The translations under genes were made by a program, and so were the position numbers. Under the pieces are notes generated by a model. The model was not told the origin of the DNA, did not search any database, and saw only the letters and a program-made list of their open reading frames with translations. Positions 32,723-46,625 of a stretch of DNA of 64,000 nucleotides are shown in pieces (positions within the stretch are counted from its first letter, which is position 1; each line of letters opens with the position of its first letter). Location: positions 1 to 64,000 of the forward strand of contig NZ_QJRX01000008.1 of the NCBI RefSeq assembly GCF_003205495.1. Direction: 5' to 3'. The stretch comes from Aquipseudomonas alcaligenes (GTDB lineage Bacteria > Pseudomonadota > Gammaproteobacteria > Pseudomonadales > Pseudomonadaceae).

Positions 32723-33343
32723 ATGGCTCGTTACATTGGTCCCAAGTGCAAACTGTCTCGTCGTGAAGGCACCGATCTCTTCCTGAAGAGTGGTGCGCGC
32801 GCGCTCGAATCCAAGTGCAACATCGAATCGGCTCCTGGCCAGCACGGCGCTCGCCGCGGCCGTCAGTCCGACTACGGTACCCAGCTGCGTGAGAAGCAGA
32901 AAGTCCGTCGTATCTACGGCGTGCTGGAGCGTCAGTTCAGCGGTTACTACAAGGAAGCTGCCCGTCGCAAGGGTGCTACCGGCGAGAACCTGCTGCAGCT
33001 GCTGGAATGCCGTCTGGACAACGTGGTTTACCGCATGGGCTTTGGTGCCACCCGCGCCGAATCCCGCCAGCTGGTATCGCACAAAGCCATCACCGTGAAC
33101 GGTTCGACCGTGAACGTCCCGTCCTACCAGGTCAAGGCTGGTGATGTGGTTGCGGTTCGCGAAAAGGCCAAGAACCAGCTGCGCGTTGCCCAGGCTCTCG
33201 AGCTGTGCGCCCAGCGTGGTCGCGTTGAGTGGGTCGAAGTGGATGCTGAGAAGAAGTCCGGCGTGTTCAAAAGCGTCCCGGCTCGCAGCGATCTGTCCTC
33301 CGACATCAACGAAAGCCTGATTGTCGAGCTCTACTCCAAGTAA
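32723..33343 (+). CDS. rpsD: 30S ribosomal protein S4
   Basis: S4 (uS4) nucleates the 30S body and, in E. coli, represses the alpha operon. The 206-aa protein has the N-terminal [16 protein letters not shown] segment and a central S4-type RNA-binding domain with [19 protein letters not shown]. The rpoA gene begins 22 bases later. Confidence 0.98.
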   Translation: MARYIGPKCKLSRREGTDLFLKSGARALESKCNIESAPGQHGARRGRQSDYGTQLREKQKVRRIYGVLERQFSGYYKEAARRKGATGENLLQLLECRLDNVVYRMGFGATRAESRQLVSHKAITVNGSTVNVPSYQVKAGDVVAVREKAKNQLRVAQALELCAQRGRVEWVEVDAEKKSGVFKSVPARSDLSSDINESLIVELYSK

Positions 33344-33365
33344 GGGCTAGAAAATAGGTGCATCC

Positions 33366-34367
33366 ATGCAGATTTCGGTAAATGAGTTCCTGACCCCCCG
33401 TCATATCGACGTTCAGGCGGTCAGTCCGACCCGCGCCAAGATCACCCTCGAGCCCCTCGAGCGTGGTTTTGGCCATACCCTGGGCAACGCGCTGCGTCGC
33501 ATCCTGTTGTCCTCCATGCCTGGCTGTGCAGTAGTCGAGGCCGAGATCGACGGCGTACTCCATGAGTACTCCGCCATCGAAGGTGTGCAGGAAGATGTCA
33601 TCGAGATCCTGCTCAACCTGAAAGGTCTGGCCATCAAGCTGCACGGTCGTGACGAAGTCACCCTGACTCTGGCCAAGAAGGGCTCGGGTGTGGTCACCGC
33701 TGCCGATATTCAGCTGGATCACGATGTCGAGATCGTCAATGGCGATCACGTGATCGCCAATCTGGCGGACAACGGCGCTCTGAACATGAAGCTCACCGTG
33801 CGTCGTGGCCGTGGCTACGAGCCGGCCGATGCCCGTCAGAGCGACGAGGACGAGAGCCGCAGCATCGGTCGTCTGCAGCTGGACGCTTCGTTCAGCCCGG
33901 TTCGCCGTGTGGCCTACGTGGTTGAGAACGCCCGCGTCGAGCAGCGTACCAACCTGGACAAGCTGGTCATTGACCTGGAAACCAACGGCACCCTGGATCC
34001 TGAAGAGGCCATCCGTCGTGCCGCGACCATCCTCCAGCACCAGCTGGCGGCTTTCGTCGACCTTAAGGGCGACAGCGAGCCGGTGGTGGTCGAGCAGGAA
34101 GACGAGATCGATCCGATCCTGCTGCGTCCGGTAGACGACCTCGAACTGACCGTGCGTTCGGCCAACTGCCTGAAGGCGGAGAACATCTACTACATCGGCG
34201 ACCTGATCCAGCGTACCGAAGTAGAGCTGCTCAAGACTCCGAACCTGGGCAAGAAGTCCCTGACCGAGATCAAGGACGTCCTGGCCTCCCGTGGTCTGTC
34301 CCTCGGCATGCGCCTCGACAACTGGCCGCCGGCAAGTCTGAAGAAGGACGATAAGGCGACTGCCTGA
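33366..34367 (+). CDS. rpoA: DNA-directed RNA polymerase subunit alpha
   Basis: The alpha dimer is the platform for polymerase assembly. The 333-aa protein has the N-terminal assembly domain with the [26 protein letters not shown] signature and a flexible linker. The C-terminal domain (about 250-320) contacts UP elements and activators and includes [16 protein letters not shown] and [16 protein letters not shown]. It lies between rpsD and rplQ as in E. coli. Confidence 0.99.
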   Translation: MQISVNEFLTPRHIDVQAVSPTRAKITLEPLERGFGHTLGNALRRILLSSMPGCAVVEAEIDGVLHEYSAIEGVQEDVIEILLNLKGLAIKLHGRDEVTLTLAKKGSGVVTAADIQLDHDVEIVNGDHVIANLADNGALNMKLTVRRGRGYEPADARQSDEDESRSIGRLQLDASFSPVRRVAYVVENARVEQRTNLDKLVIDLETNGTLDPEEAIRRAATILQHQLAAFVDLKGDSEPVVVEQEDEIDPILLRPVDDLELTVRSANCLKAENIYYIGDLIQRTEVELLKTPNLGKKSLTEIKDVLASRGLSLGMRLDNWPPASLKKDDKATA

Positions 34368-34410
34368 TCGTCCGTAATCACCGAACCGAAAGTTTGGTAA
34401 GGAATTAATC

Positions 34411-34800
34411 ATGCGTCATCGTAAAAGTGGCCGTCACCTCAGCCGCACCAGCGCTCACCGCAAGGCCATGTTCCAGAACATGGCGGTGTCGCTGTTCGAA
34501 CACGAACTGATCAAAACCACCCTGCCGAAAGCCAAGGAACTGCGTCGCGTTGCCGAGCCGCTGATCACCCTGGCCAAGGTAGACAGCGTTGCCAACCGTC
34601 GCCTGGCCTTCGACCGTACCCGTTCGAAAGCCATCGTCGGCAAGCTGTTCAACGACCTGGGCAAGCGCTACGCCACCCGCCAGGGCGGCTACCTGCGCAT
34701 CCTCAAGTGCGGTTTCCGCGCTGGCGACAACGCACCCATGGCGTACGTCGAGCTGGTTGACCGCAAGGTTGCTGGCGAGGCCGTAGAAGCCGCCGAATAA
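34411..34800 (+). CDS. rplQ: 50S ribosomal protein L17
   Basis: L17 (bL17) borders the exit tunnel. The 129-aa protein starts [24 protein letters not shown] and has the [27 protein letters not shown] segment. It is the last ribosomal gene of the window and is closed by a strong terminator. Confidence 0.98.
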   Translation: MRHRKSGRHLSRTSAHRKAMFQNMAVSLFEHELIKTTLPKAKELRRVAEPLITLAKVDSVANRRLAFDRTRSKAIVGKLFNDLGKRYATRQGGYLRILKCGFRAGDNAPMAYVELVDRKVAGEAVEAAE

Positions 34801-34820
34801 GCGACTTCTGCTTCACGAAG

Positions 34821-34850
34821 AACCGGGCCTAGGCCCGGTTTTTTGTTTTC
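34821..34850 (+). terminator. Terminator after rplQ
   Basis: AACCGGGCC joins GGCCCGGTT through a TA centre to make a 20-base palindrome, followed by TTTTGTTTT. It ends the whole ribosomal protein cluster. Confidence 0.9.
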
Positions 34851-34937
34851 AGGGCTTCGAGCTTGCCCGTGCTTGTACTTTATCAAGAGAGAAAAGCTAT
34901 CAGGTCGTTACTCTCCATAAATTGGTTCTTCGGATAA

Positions 34938-37160
<2,223 letters not shown>

Positions 37161-37174
37161 TTCACCTGCGCCCA

Positions 37175-37204
37175 GAAAAAAGCCCCGCATCTGCGGGGCT
37201 TTTT
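37175..37204. terminator. Bidirectional terminator between katG and uvrA
   Basis: AGCCCCGC (37181-37188) pairs with GCGGGGCT (37193-37200) around ATCT, with an A tract on the left and a T tract on the right. It can serve both convergent genes. Confidence 0.88.
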
Positions 37205-37218
37205 CATGCTGGCGACGG

Positions 37219-40053
<2,835 letters not shown>

Positions 40054-40152
40054 GAACGGCCTCGCAGGTGGGCGGGCGGAAACCACGCAGTATACGGCCG
40101 CGGGCTGGCACGCGGCAAAGCGCCGCGCCTGTATCGGCGCGGGGATGGCTGC

Positions 40153-40158
40153 TAGAAT
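40153..40158 (+). promoter_or_regulatory. -10 element for MFS gene
   Basis: TAGAAT followed by a GCCGGCC stretch lies 28 bases before the MFS start, in the 133-base divergent gap with uvrA. No good -35 is seen 17 bases upstream. A very similar element precedes the DUF2946 gene at 42183. Confidence 0.4.
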
Positions 40159-40186
40159 CGCCGGCCAATTTGTTCAGGGTTTTTCC

Positions 40187-41581
40187 ATGCACGATCCGCA
40201 CAGCGAACGCATGAGCGCCAGCGAGACGCGCGCCGCGAGCGGCCTGGCCCTGGTGTTCGCCTTCCGCATGCTGGGCATGTTCATGGTCCTGCCGGTGCTG
40301 GCCACCTACGGCATGGACTATGCCGGCGCCACGCCGGCACTGATCGGTCTGGCCATCGGCGCCTACGGCCTGACCCAGGCGCTGCTGCAGATTCCCTTCG
40401 GTGTGCTCTCCGACCGTATCGGCCGCCTGCCGGTGATCTACGTCGGCCTGCTGATCTTCGCCGCCGGCGCCGCCCTGGCGGCCAGCGCCGACTCCATCTG
40501 GGGGGTGATCGCCGGGCGCGTGCTGCAGGGCGCCGGCGCCATCTCGGCGGCGGTGATGGCGCTGCTCTCGGACCTGACCCGCGAACAGCACCGCACCAAG
40601 GCCATGGCCATGATCGGCATGAGCATCGGCCTGTCGTTCGCCGTGGCCATGGTGGTCGGCCCGCTGCTGACCCGCGCCTTCGGCCTTTCCGGGCTGTTCT
40701 GGGCCACCGCCGGCATGGCCCTGCTGGGCATGCTGATCATCGCCGCCTTCGTCCCGCGCGCCTCCCGCACGCTGCAGCACCGCGAGTCCGGTGTCGCCCG
40801 TCAGGCGCTGCGACCGACCCTGCGCAACCCCGAGCTGCTGCGCCTGAACCTGGGCATCGGCGTGCTGCACGCGATCCTCATGGCCAGCTTCGTGGTGCTG
40901 CCGCTGGCGCTGGTGGAGCAGGGCGGGCTGGCCAGGGAGGAGCACTGGTGGGTCTACCTCAGCGCCCTGCTGATCGGCTTCTTCGGCATGGTGCCGTTCA
41001 TCATCTACGCCGAGAAGAAGCGCCAGATGAAGCGCGTGCTTTCCGGTGCGGTGCTGGTGCTGGTGCTCTGCGAGCTGTACTTCTGGGCCTTCGGCCACAG
41101 CCTCTCGACGCTGGTGCTGGGCTTCATCCTGTTCTTCACCGCCTTCAACCTGCTGGAGGCTTCGTTGCCTTCGCTGGTGAGCAAGGTGGCGCCGGCCGGC
41201 GGCAAGGGCACGGCCATGGGCGTGTACTCCACCAGCCAGTTCCTCGGCGCCGCGCTGGGCGGCATCCTCGGCGGCTGGCTGTACCAGCATGGCGGCCTCG
41301 GCCTGGTATTCGTCGGCTGTGCGGCGCTGGGGGTTTTCTGGCTGCTGGCAGCTGCTACTATGCGCGAGCCGCCTTATGTGACCAGTCTGCGCCGCCCGCT
41401 TGCCGAGACGGCGCTGGCCGACAGCGGACTGGTGGGGCGACTCCTCGCGATACCCGGCGTCAGCGACGCCATCGTGGTGGCCGAGGAGGCCGCGTTGTAC
41501 ATCAAAGTGGACACCCAACAATTGGACCGCGCGTTGCTCGAGCAGGTGCTCGAAGAGGCCGCGGAGACGCATTCAGCTTAG
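40187..41581 (+). CDS. MFS transporter with C-terminal YAM-like domain (YajR-like)
   Basis: This 464-aa inner-membrane transporter has 12 predicted helices and the MFS motif [15 protein letters not shown] in the loop after helix 2. A cytoplasmic C-terminal extension of about 60 residues (after TMREPPYV) contains [19 protein letters not shown] followed by a helix. That pattern fits the ferredoxin-like YAM domain of E. coli YajR. The substrate is unknown. The ATG at 40187 ([19 protein letters not shown]) removes a spurious upstream extension. It is 9 bases upstream of ssb and divergent from uvrA, an order I recall from other pseudomonads. Confidence 0.85.
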   Translation: MHDPHSERMSASETRAASGLALVFAFRMLGMFMVLPVLATYGMDYAGATPALIGLAIGAYGLTQALLQIPFGVLSDRIGRLPVIYVGLLIFAAGAALAASADSIWGVIAGRVLQGAGAISAAVMALLSDLTREQHRTKAMAMIGMSIGLSFAVAMVVGPLLTRAFGLSGLFWATAGMALLGMLIIAAFVPRASRTLQHRESGVARQALRPTLRNPELLRLNLGIGVLHAILMASFVVLPLALVEQGGLAREEHWWVYLSALLIGFFGMVPFIIYAEKKRQMKRVLSGAVLVLVLCELYFWAFGHSLSTLVLGFILFFTAFNLLEASLPSLVSKVAPAGGKGTAMGVYSTSQFLGAALGGILGGWLYQHGGLGLVFVGCAALGVFWLLAAATMREPPYVTSLRRPLAETALADSGLVGRLLAIPGVSDAIVVAEEAALYIKVDTQQLDRALLEQVLEEAAETHSA

Positions 41582-41590
41582 GAGAACGAA

Positions 41591-42085
41591 ATGGCCCGTG
41601 GGGTTAACAAAGTCATTCTGATCGGCAACGTCGGCGGCGACCCGGAAACCCGTTACCTGCCCAATGGCAATGCGGTGACCAACATCACCCTGGCCACTAC
41701 CGATAGCTGGAAGGACAAGCAGACCGGCCAGCAGCAGGACCGCACCGAATGGCACCGCGTGGTGTTCTTCGGCAAGCTCGCCGAGATCGCCGGCGAATAC
41801 CTGCGCAAGGGCAGCCAGTGCTACGTCGAAGGCCGTCTGCAGACCCGCGAGTGGGAGAAGGACGGCGTCAAGCGCTACACCACCGAGATCGTGGTCGACA
41901 TGAACGGCACCCTGCAGCTGCTCGGCGGCCGCGGTGGCAACCAGGAAGGCGGTGGCGACTACGCCCCGCGCCAGCAGCAGTCGCGCCCGGCCCCGCAGCA
42001 GGCCGCACCGCGCCCGGCGCCGCAACCGGCGGCCCAGCAGCCGGCCCAGGACTTCGACAGCTTCGACGACGATATTCCGTTCTAA
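41591..42085 (+). CDS. ssb: Single-stranded DNA-binding protein
   Basis: SSB coats single-stranded DNA in replication, repair and recombination and recruits partners by its acidic tip. The 164-aa protein has the OB fold in residues 1-110 ([20 protein letters not shown], then [22 protein letters not shown]). A Gln/Pro-rich linker leads to the conserved C terminus [11 protein letters not shown]. It starts after AGGAGAACGAA and is followed by a terminator. Confidence 0.98.
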   Translation: MARGVNKVILIGNVGGDPETRYLPNGNAVTNITLATTDSWKDKQTGQQQDRTEWHRVVFFGKLAEIAGEYLRKGSQCYVEGRLQTREWEKDGVKRYTTEIVVDMNGTLQLLGGRGGNQEGGGDYAPRQQQSRPAPQQAAPRPAPQPAAQQPAQDFDSFDDDIPF

Positions 42086-42107
42086 GCCTGGCCGAAGGTC
42101 CACGAGA

Positions 42108-42131
42108 AGCCCGCCCCGTGCGGGCTTTTTG
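42108..42131 (+). terminator. Terminator after ssb
   Basis: AGCCCGC (42108-42114) pairs with GCGGGCT (42120-42126) around CCCGT and is followed by TTTTG. Confidence 0.87.
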
Positions 42132-42182
42132 TTGTCTGCGGGGTGCGACGCCGTGTCCGGCGCGCCGCCCGGGTCGGGGCGC

Positions 42183-42188
42183 TAGAAT
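42183..42188 (+). promoter_or_regulatory. -10 element placing a start site almost at the DUF2946 ATG
   Basis: TAGAAT lies only 9 bases before the ATG at 42198. If it is used, transcription would begin about 2-3 bases before the start codon, giving a nearly leaderless mRNA. No ribosome-binding site is visible before this ATG and no good -35 was found. Confidence 0.35.
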
Positions 42189-42197
42189 GCCCGGCCC

Positions 42198-42560
42198 ATG
42201 AACCCGCTCAGCCGCAATTTCCGCGATTGGCTCTACGCCTTTGCCCTGGTGGGCATGCTCCTGCGCGTGAGCATGCCGCTGTGGGCATTGCCGCAGATGA
42301 GCGATGCGGCCTTCATGCTGATGTGCACCTCGCACGGTCTGCAGTGGCAGATCGGTGGCGAGGAAGACGCCGGCCTGGCCGCCCAGCAGCTGCCCTGCGT
42401 GCAGTGCGGCGCACAGCTGGCCAGCCTGCAGTCGTTTCCCTTCACCCCACCGCCGCCTCCGGTCGCCGCCCCCGAGCGGCCGCGTTTCGCCGAGGCGCTG
42501 AGCCTCAGCCCGCCGTTCCTGGTGGCGCCGCCCGGCAGGGCACCCCCCGCCATTTCCTGA
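42198..42560 (+). CDS. DUF2946 family protein
   Basis: This small 120-aa protein has an N-terminal hydrophobic helix (about residues 12-32), then MCTSHGLQW (Cys44, His47) and CVQCGAQL (CxxC at about 75-78), and a proline-rich tail. These are features of DUF2946 proteins, which often lie next to genes for TonB-dependent copper receptors. Here it is 59 bases upstream of such a receptor. The Cys/His residues suggest copper or another soft metal as ligand, but the function is unknown. The start is judged by the family-like RDWLYAFALVGMLLRVSMP opening. Confidence 0.75.
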   Translation: MNPLSRNFRDWLYAFALVGMLLRVSMPLWALPQMSDAAFMLMCTSHGLQWQIGGEEDAGLAAQQLPCVQCGAQLASLQSFPFTPPPPPVAAPERPRFAEALSLSPPFLVAPPGRAPPAIS

Positions 42561-42619
42561 TCCAGCCATTAAGCGCCCTCCGTGCGAGGGCATAGCGCTG
42601 TCTTTTTTCAGGAAACACC

Positions 42620-44725
42620 ATGAACGCATCCGTATTCGTGCCGGCACGTGGCTGCCGTCTGCCTTTCATCCTCTCTACCCTGGCGATGGCCATCGCTGCA
42701 CCGGTCCTCGCTGCCGATTCCGCCGATGTCGAGTTGGCACCTGGCGTGGTCACTGCCGTGCAGCAGAGCTCGCCGCTGACCGTGAGCGCCAATCCCAAGG
42801 ACGCCCGCCAGCCGGTGCCGGCCAGTGACGCCACCGACTACCTGAAGACCATCCCCGGCTTTTCCGCCATCCGCAGTGGCGGCAGCAATGGCGACCCGGT
42901 GCTGCGCGGCATGTTCGGTTCACGCATCAACCTGCGCAGCAACGGCGGCCTGATGCTGGGCGCCTGCCCGGGACGCATGGACGCCCCGAGCTCCTATATC
43001 TCGCCCGAGACCTACGACCAGCTCACCGTGATCAAGGGGCCGCAGACCGTGCTCTGGGGGCCGGGTGCCTCGGCCGGTACCGTGCTGTTCGAGCGCCAGC
43101 CGGAGCGTTTCGGCGAGCTCGGCACGCGTCTGCATGCCAGCCTGCTCACCGGCTCCAACGGCCGCTTCGACAAGGTGCTGGATGCTGCCGCGGGGGGCGA
43201 GCAGGGCTATCTGCGTTTCGCCGGCAACCAGGCGCAGTCCGATGATTACGAGGATGGCGACGGCGATACCGTGCCGTCGCGCTGGAAGAAGTGGAACGGC
43301 GACCTGGCCATCGGCTGGACGCCGGACGCCGACACGCTGCTCGAACTCAGCGCCGGCAAGGGCGATGGCGAGGCACGCTACGCCGGGCGCGGCATGGACG
43401 GTGCGCAGTTCGCCCGCGAGAGCCTCGGCCTGCGTTTCGACAAGGGCAACCTGGGCGGCGTGCTGGAGAAGGTCGAGGCGCAGGTCTACTACAACCATGC
43501 CGACCACATCATGGACAACTTCAGCCTGCGCGATCCCGACCCGAGCAGCATGATGCCCATGCCGATGGCCTCGCAGGTCGACCGCCGCACCACCGGCGCA
43601 CGCGTGGCGGCCACCTTCGCCTGGAGCGAGGTCGAGCTGGTCGCCGGGCTGGATGCGCTGCGCAGCGAACACCGCGCCCGCGCCTCGCGCTACCGCATGC
43701 CGATGATGGGCCAGCCGGCGCAGTACAGCGATGCCGACCAGTTCCCCTGGACCAAGGACTCGGTGATGCACAACTACGGCGCCTTCGCCGAGCTGACCTG
43801 GCAGGCCGCCGAGCGCAGCCGGGTGATTGGCGGCGCGCGCCTGGACCGTGCCGACGCCACGGACTACCGGCAAACCGTCACCCACATGAGCATGGTGCAG
43901 GCCAACCCGACCGCCGGCGAGCAGCGCAGCGACACCCTGCCCAGCGGCTTTGCCCGCTACGAGTATGACCTGGCCGACTCGCCGACCACCCTCTACGCCG
44001 GTATCGGTCATGTGCAGCGCTTCCCCGACTACTGGGAGCTGTTCTCGCCCAAGCGCGCTCCCGAGGGCGAGGTCAACGCCTTCGCCGGGATCGAGCCGGA
44101 GAAGACCACTCAGCTCGACTTCGGCGTGCAGTACGCCGGAGAGGACCTGCAGGCCTGGGCATCCGGCTATGTCGGCCAGGTGCGCGACTACATTCTGTTC
44201 AGCTACAGCCGCAACATGATGGGCAGCCTGGTCTCCCAGGCCGACAACATCGATGCGCGCATCATGGGCGGCGAGCTGGGTGTCGCCTATGACCTCACCG
44301 ACACCTGGAAGACCGACGCCACCCTGGCCTACGCCTGGGGCAAGAACAGTTCCGATGGCGAGGCGCTGCCGCAGATGCCGCCGCTGGAAGCGCGCCTGGG
44401 GCTGACCTACGAGCGTGAGTCCTGGAGTGCCGGCGCCCTGTGGCGCGTGGTGGCCCAGCAGAACCGCGTGGACGAGGGCAAGGGCAACGTGGTCGGCCGT
44501 GACCTCGGCAAGAGCGCCGGCTTCGGCGTGTTCTCGCTCAATGGCGCCTACCGCGTCAGCGAGCAGGTCAAGCTCAGCGCCGGCGTCGACAACCTGTTCG
44601 ACAAGGACTATGCCGAAAACCTCAACCTGGCCGGCAACGCCGGTTTCGGCTACCCGGCAGCCCCCGTGGCCATCGACGAGCCGGGGCGCACCCTGTGGAC
44701 CAAGGTGGAGCTGAGCTTCGACTGA
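42620..44725 (+). CDS. oprC: TonB-dependent copper receptor (OprC/NosA-like)
   Basis: This 701-aa outer-membrane protein has a signal peptide (cleaved near AxA at residues 30-32), a plug domain and a 22-strand barrel ending in an aromatic-rich WTKVELSFD tail. The plug contains CPGRM, matching the CxxxM copper-binding motif described for P. aeruginosa OprC. Methionine clusters (MMPMPMASQ, HMSMVQ, MPMMGQ) lie in extracellular loop regions and fit copper capture. It sits just downstream of a DUF2946 gene. No Fur-like box was recognised. Whether copper represses it, as for OprC, is not visible in the sequence. Confidence 0.9.
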   Translation: MNASVFVPARGCRLPFILSTLAMAIAAPVLAADSADVELAPGVVTAVQQSSPLTVSANPKDARQPVPASDATDYLKTIPGFSAIRSGGSNGDPVLRGMFGSRINLRSNGGLMLGACPGRMDAPSSYISPETYDQLTVIKGPQTVLWGPGASAGTVLFERQPERFGELGTRLHASLLTGSNGRFDKVLDAAAGGEQGYLRFAGNQAQSDDYEDGDGDTVPSRWKKWNGDLAIGWTPDADTLLELSAGKGDGEARYAGRGMDGAQFARESLGLRFDKGNLGGVLEKVEAQVYYNHADHIMDNFSLRDPDPSSMMPMPMASQVDRRTTGARVAATFAWSEVELVAGLDALRSEHRARASRYRMPMMGQPAQYSDADQFPWTKDSVMHNYGAFAELTWQAAERSRVIGGARLDRADATDYRQTVTHMSMVQANPTAGEQRSDTLPSGFARYEYDLADSPTTLYAGIGHVQRFPDYWELFSPKRAPEGEVNAFAGIEPEKTTQLDFGVQYAGEDLQAWASGYVGQVRDYILFSYSRNMMGSLVSQADNIDARIMGGELGVAYDLTDTWKTDATLAYAWGKNSSDGEALPQMPPLEARLGLTYERESWSAGALWRVVAQQNRVDEGKGNVVGRDLGKSAGFGVFSLNGAYRVSEQVKLSAGVDNLFDKDYAENLNLAGNAGFGYPAAPVAIDEPGRTLWTKVELSFD

Positions 44726-44842
44726 ACGGCGCCACGCCTTGGCCGCGAACAGGCGCTTGGCTGGCCGTTTGGGCCCTCATCTGTCGCTGGGTGCTGCTCT
44801 AGTGTGATGGCATCGTAACGACAGCGAGCGTGGGAGAGGGCT

Positions 44843-45226
44843 ATGCGGGCAGGGTGGGGCAGGGGCTGGCGCGGTCGGGCCGCGGTGCTGGGGCTGTGTG
44901 TGGGGCTGGCAGGCTGCGGCGAGGAGGCCGGCACGCCGTCGCCGGTCGTAGCGGCGCAGGCCATGCCGGCGGATGCGGCACTGGCGCAACTGTATGGCGC
45001 CAGTTGCCGGCAGTGCCATGCCAACCCGGCCGCCGGCGCACCGCTCAGCGGCGATGTCGCGGCCTGGGCGCCGCGCCTGGACAAGGGCATGGACACCCTG
45101 CTGGAGCACAGCATCAACGGCTTCCAGGGCATGCCGCCGATGGGCATGTGCATGCAGTGCTCGGAGCAGGAATTCCGCGCGCTGATCGCCTTCATGGCGG
45201 GCGCCTCCGCGGCGCAGGAGCGCTGA
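44843..45226 (+). CDS. c5-type cytochrome, lipoprotein
   Basis: This 127-aa protein has an N-terminal lipobox GLAGC, with Cys25 as the likely lipidation site, so it should be a membrane-attached periplasmic lipoprotein. The heme motif is CRQCH (residues 55-59). The distal region GMPPMGMCMQC offers several methionines as axial ligand and a CxxC pair (103-106) as in cytochromes c5, where it forms a disulfide. It starts after GGGAGAGGG and ends one base before the next ATG, so it is the first gene of a three-gene operon. An electron-acceptor role for the downstream flavoprotein is inferred. Confidence 0.85.
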   Translation: MRAGWGRGWRGRAAVLGLCVGLAGCGEEAGTPSPVVAAQAMPADAALAQLYGASCRQCHANPAAGAPLSGDVAAWAPRLDKGMDTLLEHSINGFQGMPPMGMCMQCSEQEFRALIAFMAGASAAQER

Positions 45227-45227
45227 C

Positions 45228-46622
45228 ATGGGCCTGCCGTTCTCGCGTCGCCAACTGCTGCAGCGTGCCAGCCTGCTGGGCGCCCTCCTGGCGTTGCCGG
45301 GGCGCGGCCTGTGGGCCGAGCCGGCCGGCGCGGCGCGGCCAATGCCCTGGCGCAACTGGTCGGGGGCGCAGAGCTGCCTGCCGCTGGAGCGCCTGGCCCC
45401 CAGGGACCTCGACGAGCTGGTGCAGGCCATCCGCCGGGCGCCGGGCAAGATCCGCCCGGTGGGCTCCGGGCATTCCTTCAGCGCGCTGGTGCCCACCGAT
45501 GGCACCCTGCTGTCGCTGAGCCACTTCGCCGGTCTGCTCGAGCACGACGCCCGGACCCTGCAGGCCGAGTTCGGCGGCGGTACGCCGATGTCGCAGATGG
45601 GCGCGCCGCTGCAGGCGGTCGGCCAGGCGCTGGTCAACATGGCCGACATCGATTACCAGGCCCTGGCCGGGGCCATCGCCACCTCGACCCACGGCACCGG
45701 CATCGAGTTTGGCTCCTACTCCACCCAGGTCTGCGGCCTGCAACTGGTCAGCGCCAGCGGCGAGGTGTTCGACTGCAGTCGCGAGCAACGTCCCGAGCTG
45801 TTCGACGCCGCCCGCGTGTCGCTCGGCGCGCTGGGCGTGGTGACCCGCGTGCGCCTGCAGAACCGCACTGCCTATCGCCTGCGCGAGCGCCAGTGGATCG
45901 CCAGGACCGAGGAACTGCTGGAGGACGTCGACAACCTCAAGCGCGACAACCAGCACTGGGAGATGCTGGTGGTCACCCATTCCGACTACGCCCTGGCGGT
46001 GGCGCTGAACGAGACCGAGGACCCGGCGACGCCGCCGCTGGCGCCGGACGAGGAGGGCGGCAACGGCTTCATCGGCCTGATCGAGGGGCTGGACAAGCAC
46101 CTCAGCGACTTCCCCGAGCTGCGCCGCAGCCTGCTCAACAACCTGCGCCACCTGGCCAGTTTCGAGGACCGCGTGGGCGCCTCCCACGAGGTCTTCGCCA
46201 ACGTGCGCAACGTGCGCTTCAACGAGATGGAGTACTCGGTGCCGGCCGAGCATGGCCCGGCCTGCCTGCGCGAGATCCTCAAGCGCATCGACGACGGCAA
46301 CCTGCGCACCTGGTTCCCCATCGAGTACCGCTACATCAAGGCCGACGACATTCCCCTGAGCATGTTCGAGGGCCGCGACAGCTGCGCGATCTCGGTGCAC
46401 CAGCACTATGCGATGGACCATCACAACTTCTTCGCCGCCATCGAGCCGATCTTCTGGAAGTACCAGGGCCGGCCGCACTGGGGCAAGCTGCACAGCCTGG
46501 GCGCGCGCCAGCTGCAGGCGCTATACCCGCGCTGGCAGGAATTCACCGAGGTGCGCCAGGCGCTGGACCCCCAGGGGCGCTTCGTCAACGCACACCTGGC
46601 CGGCCTGTTCGGCCTCGCCTGA
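45228..46622 (+). CDS. Tat-exported FAD oxidoreductase of the aldonolactone oxidase family
   Basis: This 464-aa protein starts with a twin-arginine signal (FSRRQLLQRASLLGALLAL), indicating export in folded form. It has an FAD_binding_4 fold with RPVGSGHSFS, where His82 lines up with the histidine that covalently binds FAD in GULO and AldO. STHGTGIEFG and the C-terminal ALO-domain motif GRPHWGKLHSL follow. Family members oxidise aldono-1,4-lactones or polyols; the substrate here is unknown. Plant members pass electrons to cytochrome c, and a cytochrome c gene lies one base upstream. The next gene starts 3 bases after its stop. Confidence 0.87.
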   Translation: MGLPFSRRQLLQRASLLGALLALPGRGLWAEPAGAARPMPWRNWSGAQSCLPLERLAPRDLDELVQAIRRAPGKIRPVGSGHSFSALVPTDGTLLSLSHFAGLLEHDARTLQAEFGGGTPMSQMGAPLQAVGQALVNMADIDYQALAGAIATSTHGTGIEFGSYSTQVCGLQLVSASGEVFDCSREQRPELFDAARVSLGALGVVTRVRLQNRTAYRLRERQWIARTEELLEDVDNLKRDNQHWEMLVVTHSDYALAVALNETEDPATPPLAPDEEGGNGFIGLIEGLDKHLSDFPELRRSLLNNLRHLASFEDRVGASHEVFANVRNVRFNEMEYSVPAEHGPACLREILKRIDDGNLRTWFPIEYRYIKADDIPLSMFEGRDSCAISVHQHYAMDHHNFFAAIEPIFWKYQGRPHWGKLHSLGARQLQALYPRWQEFTEVRQALDPQGRFVNAHLAGLFGLA

Positions 46623-46625
46623 GGG

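Noticed and set aside
40054..40186. LexA (SOS) box upstream of uvrA
   Set aside because: No CTG-N10-CAG operator of the Pseudomonas type was found in the divergent gap. CTGTATC near 40129 lacks the second half.
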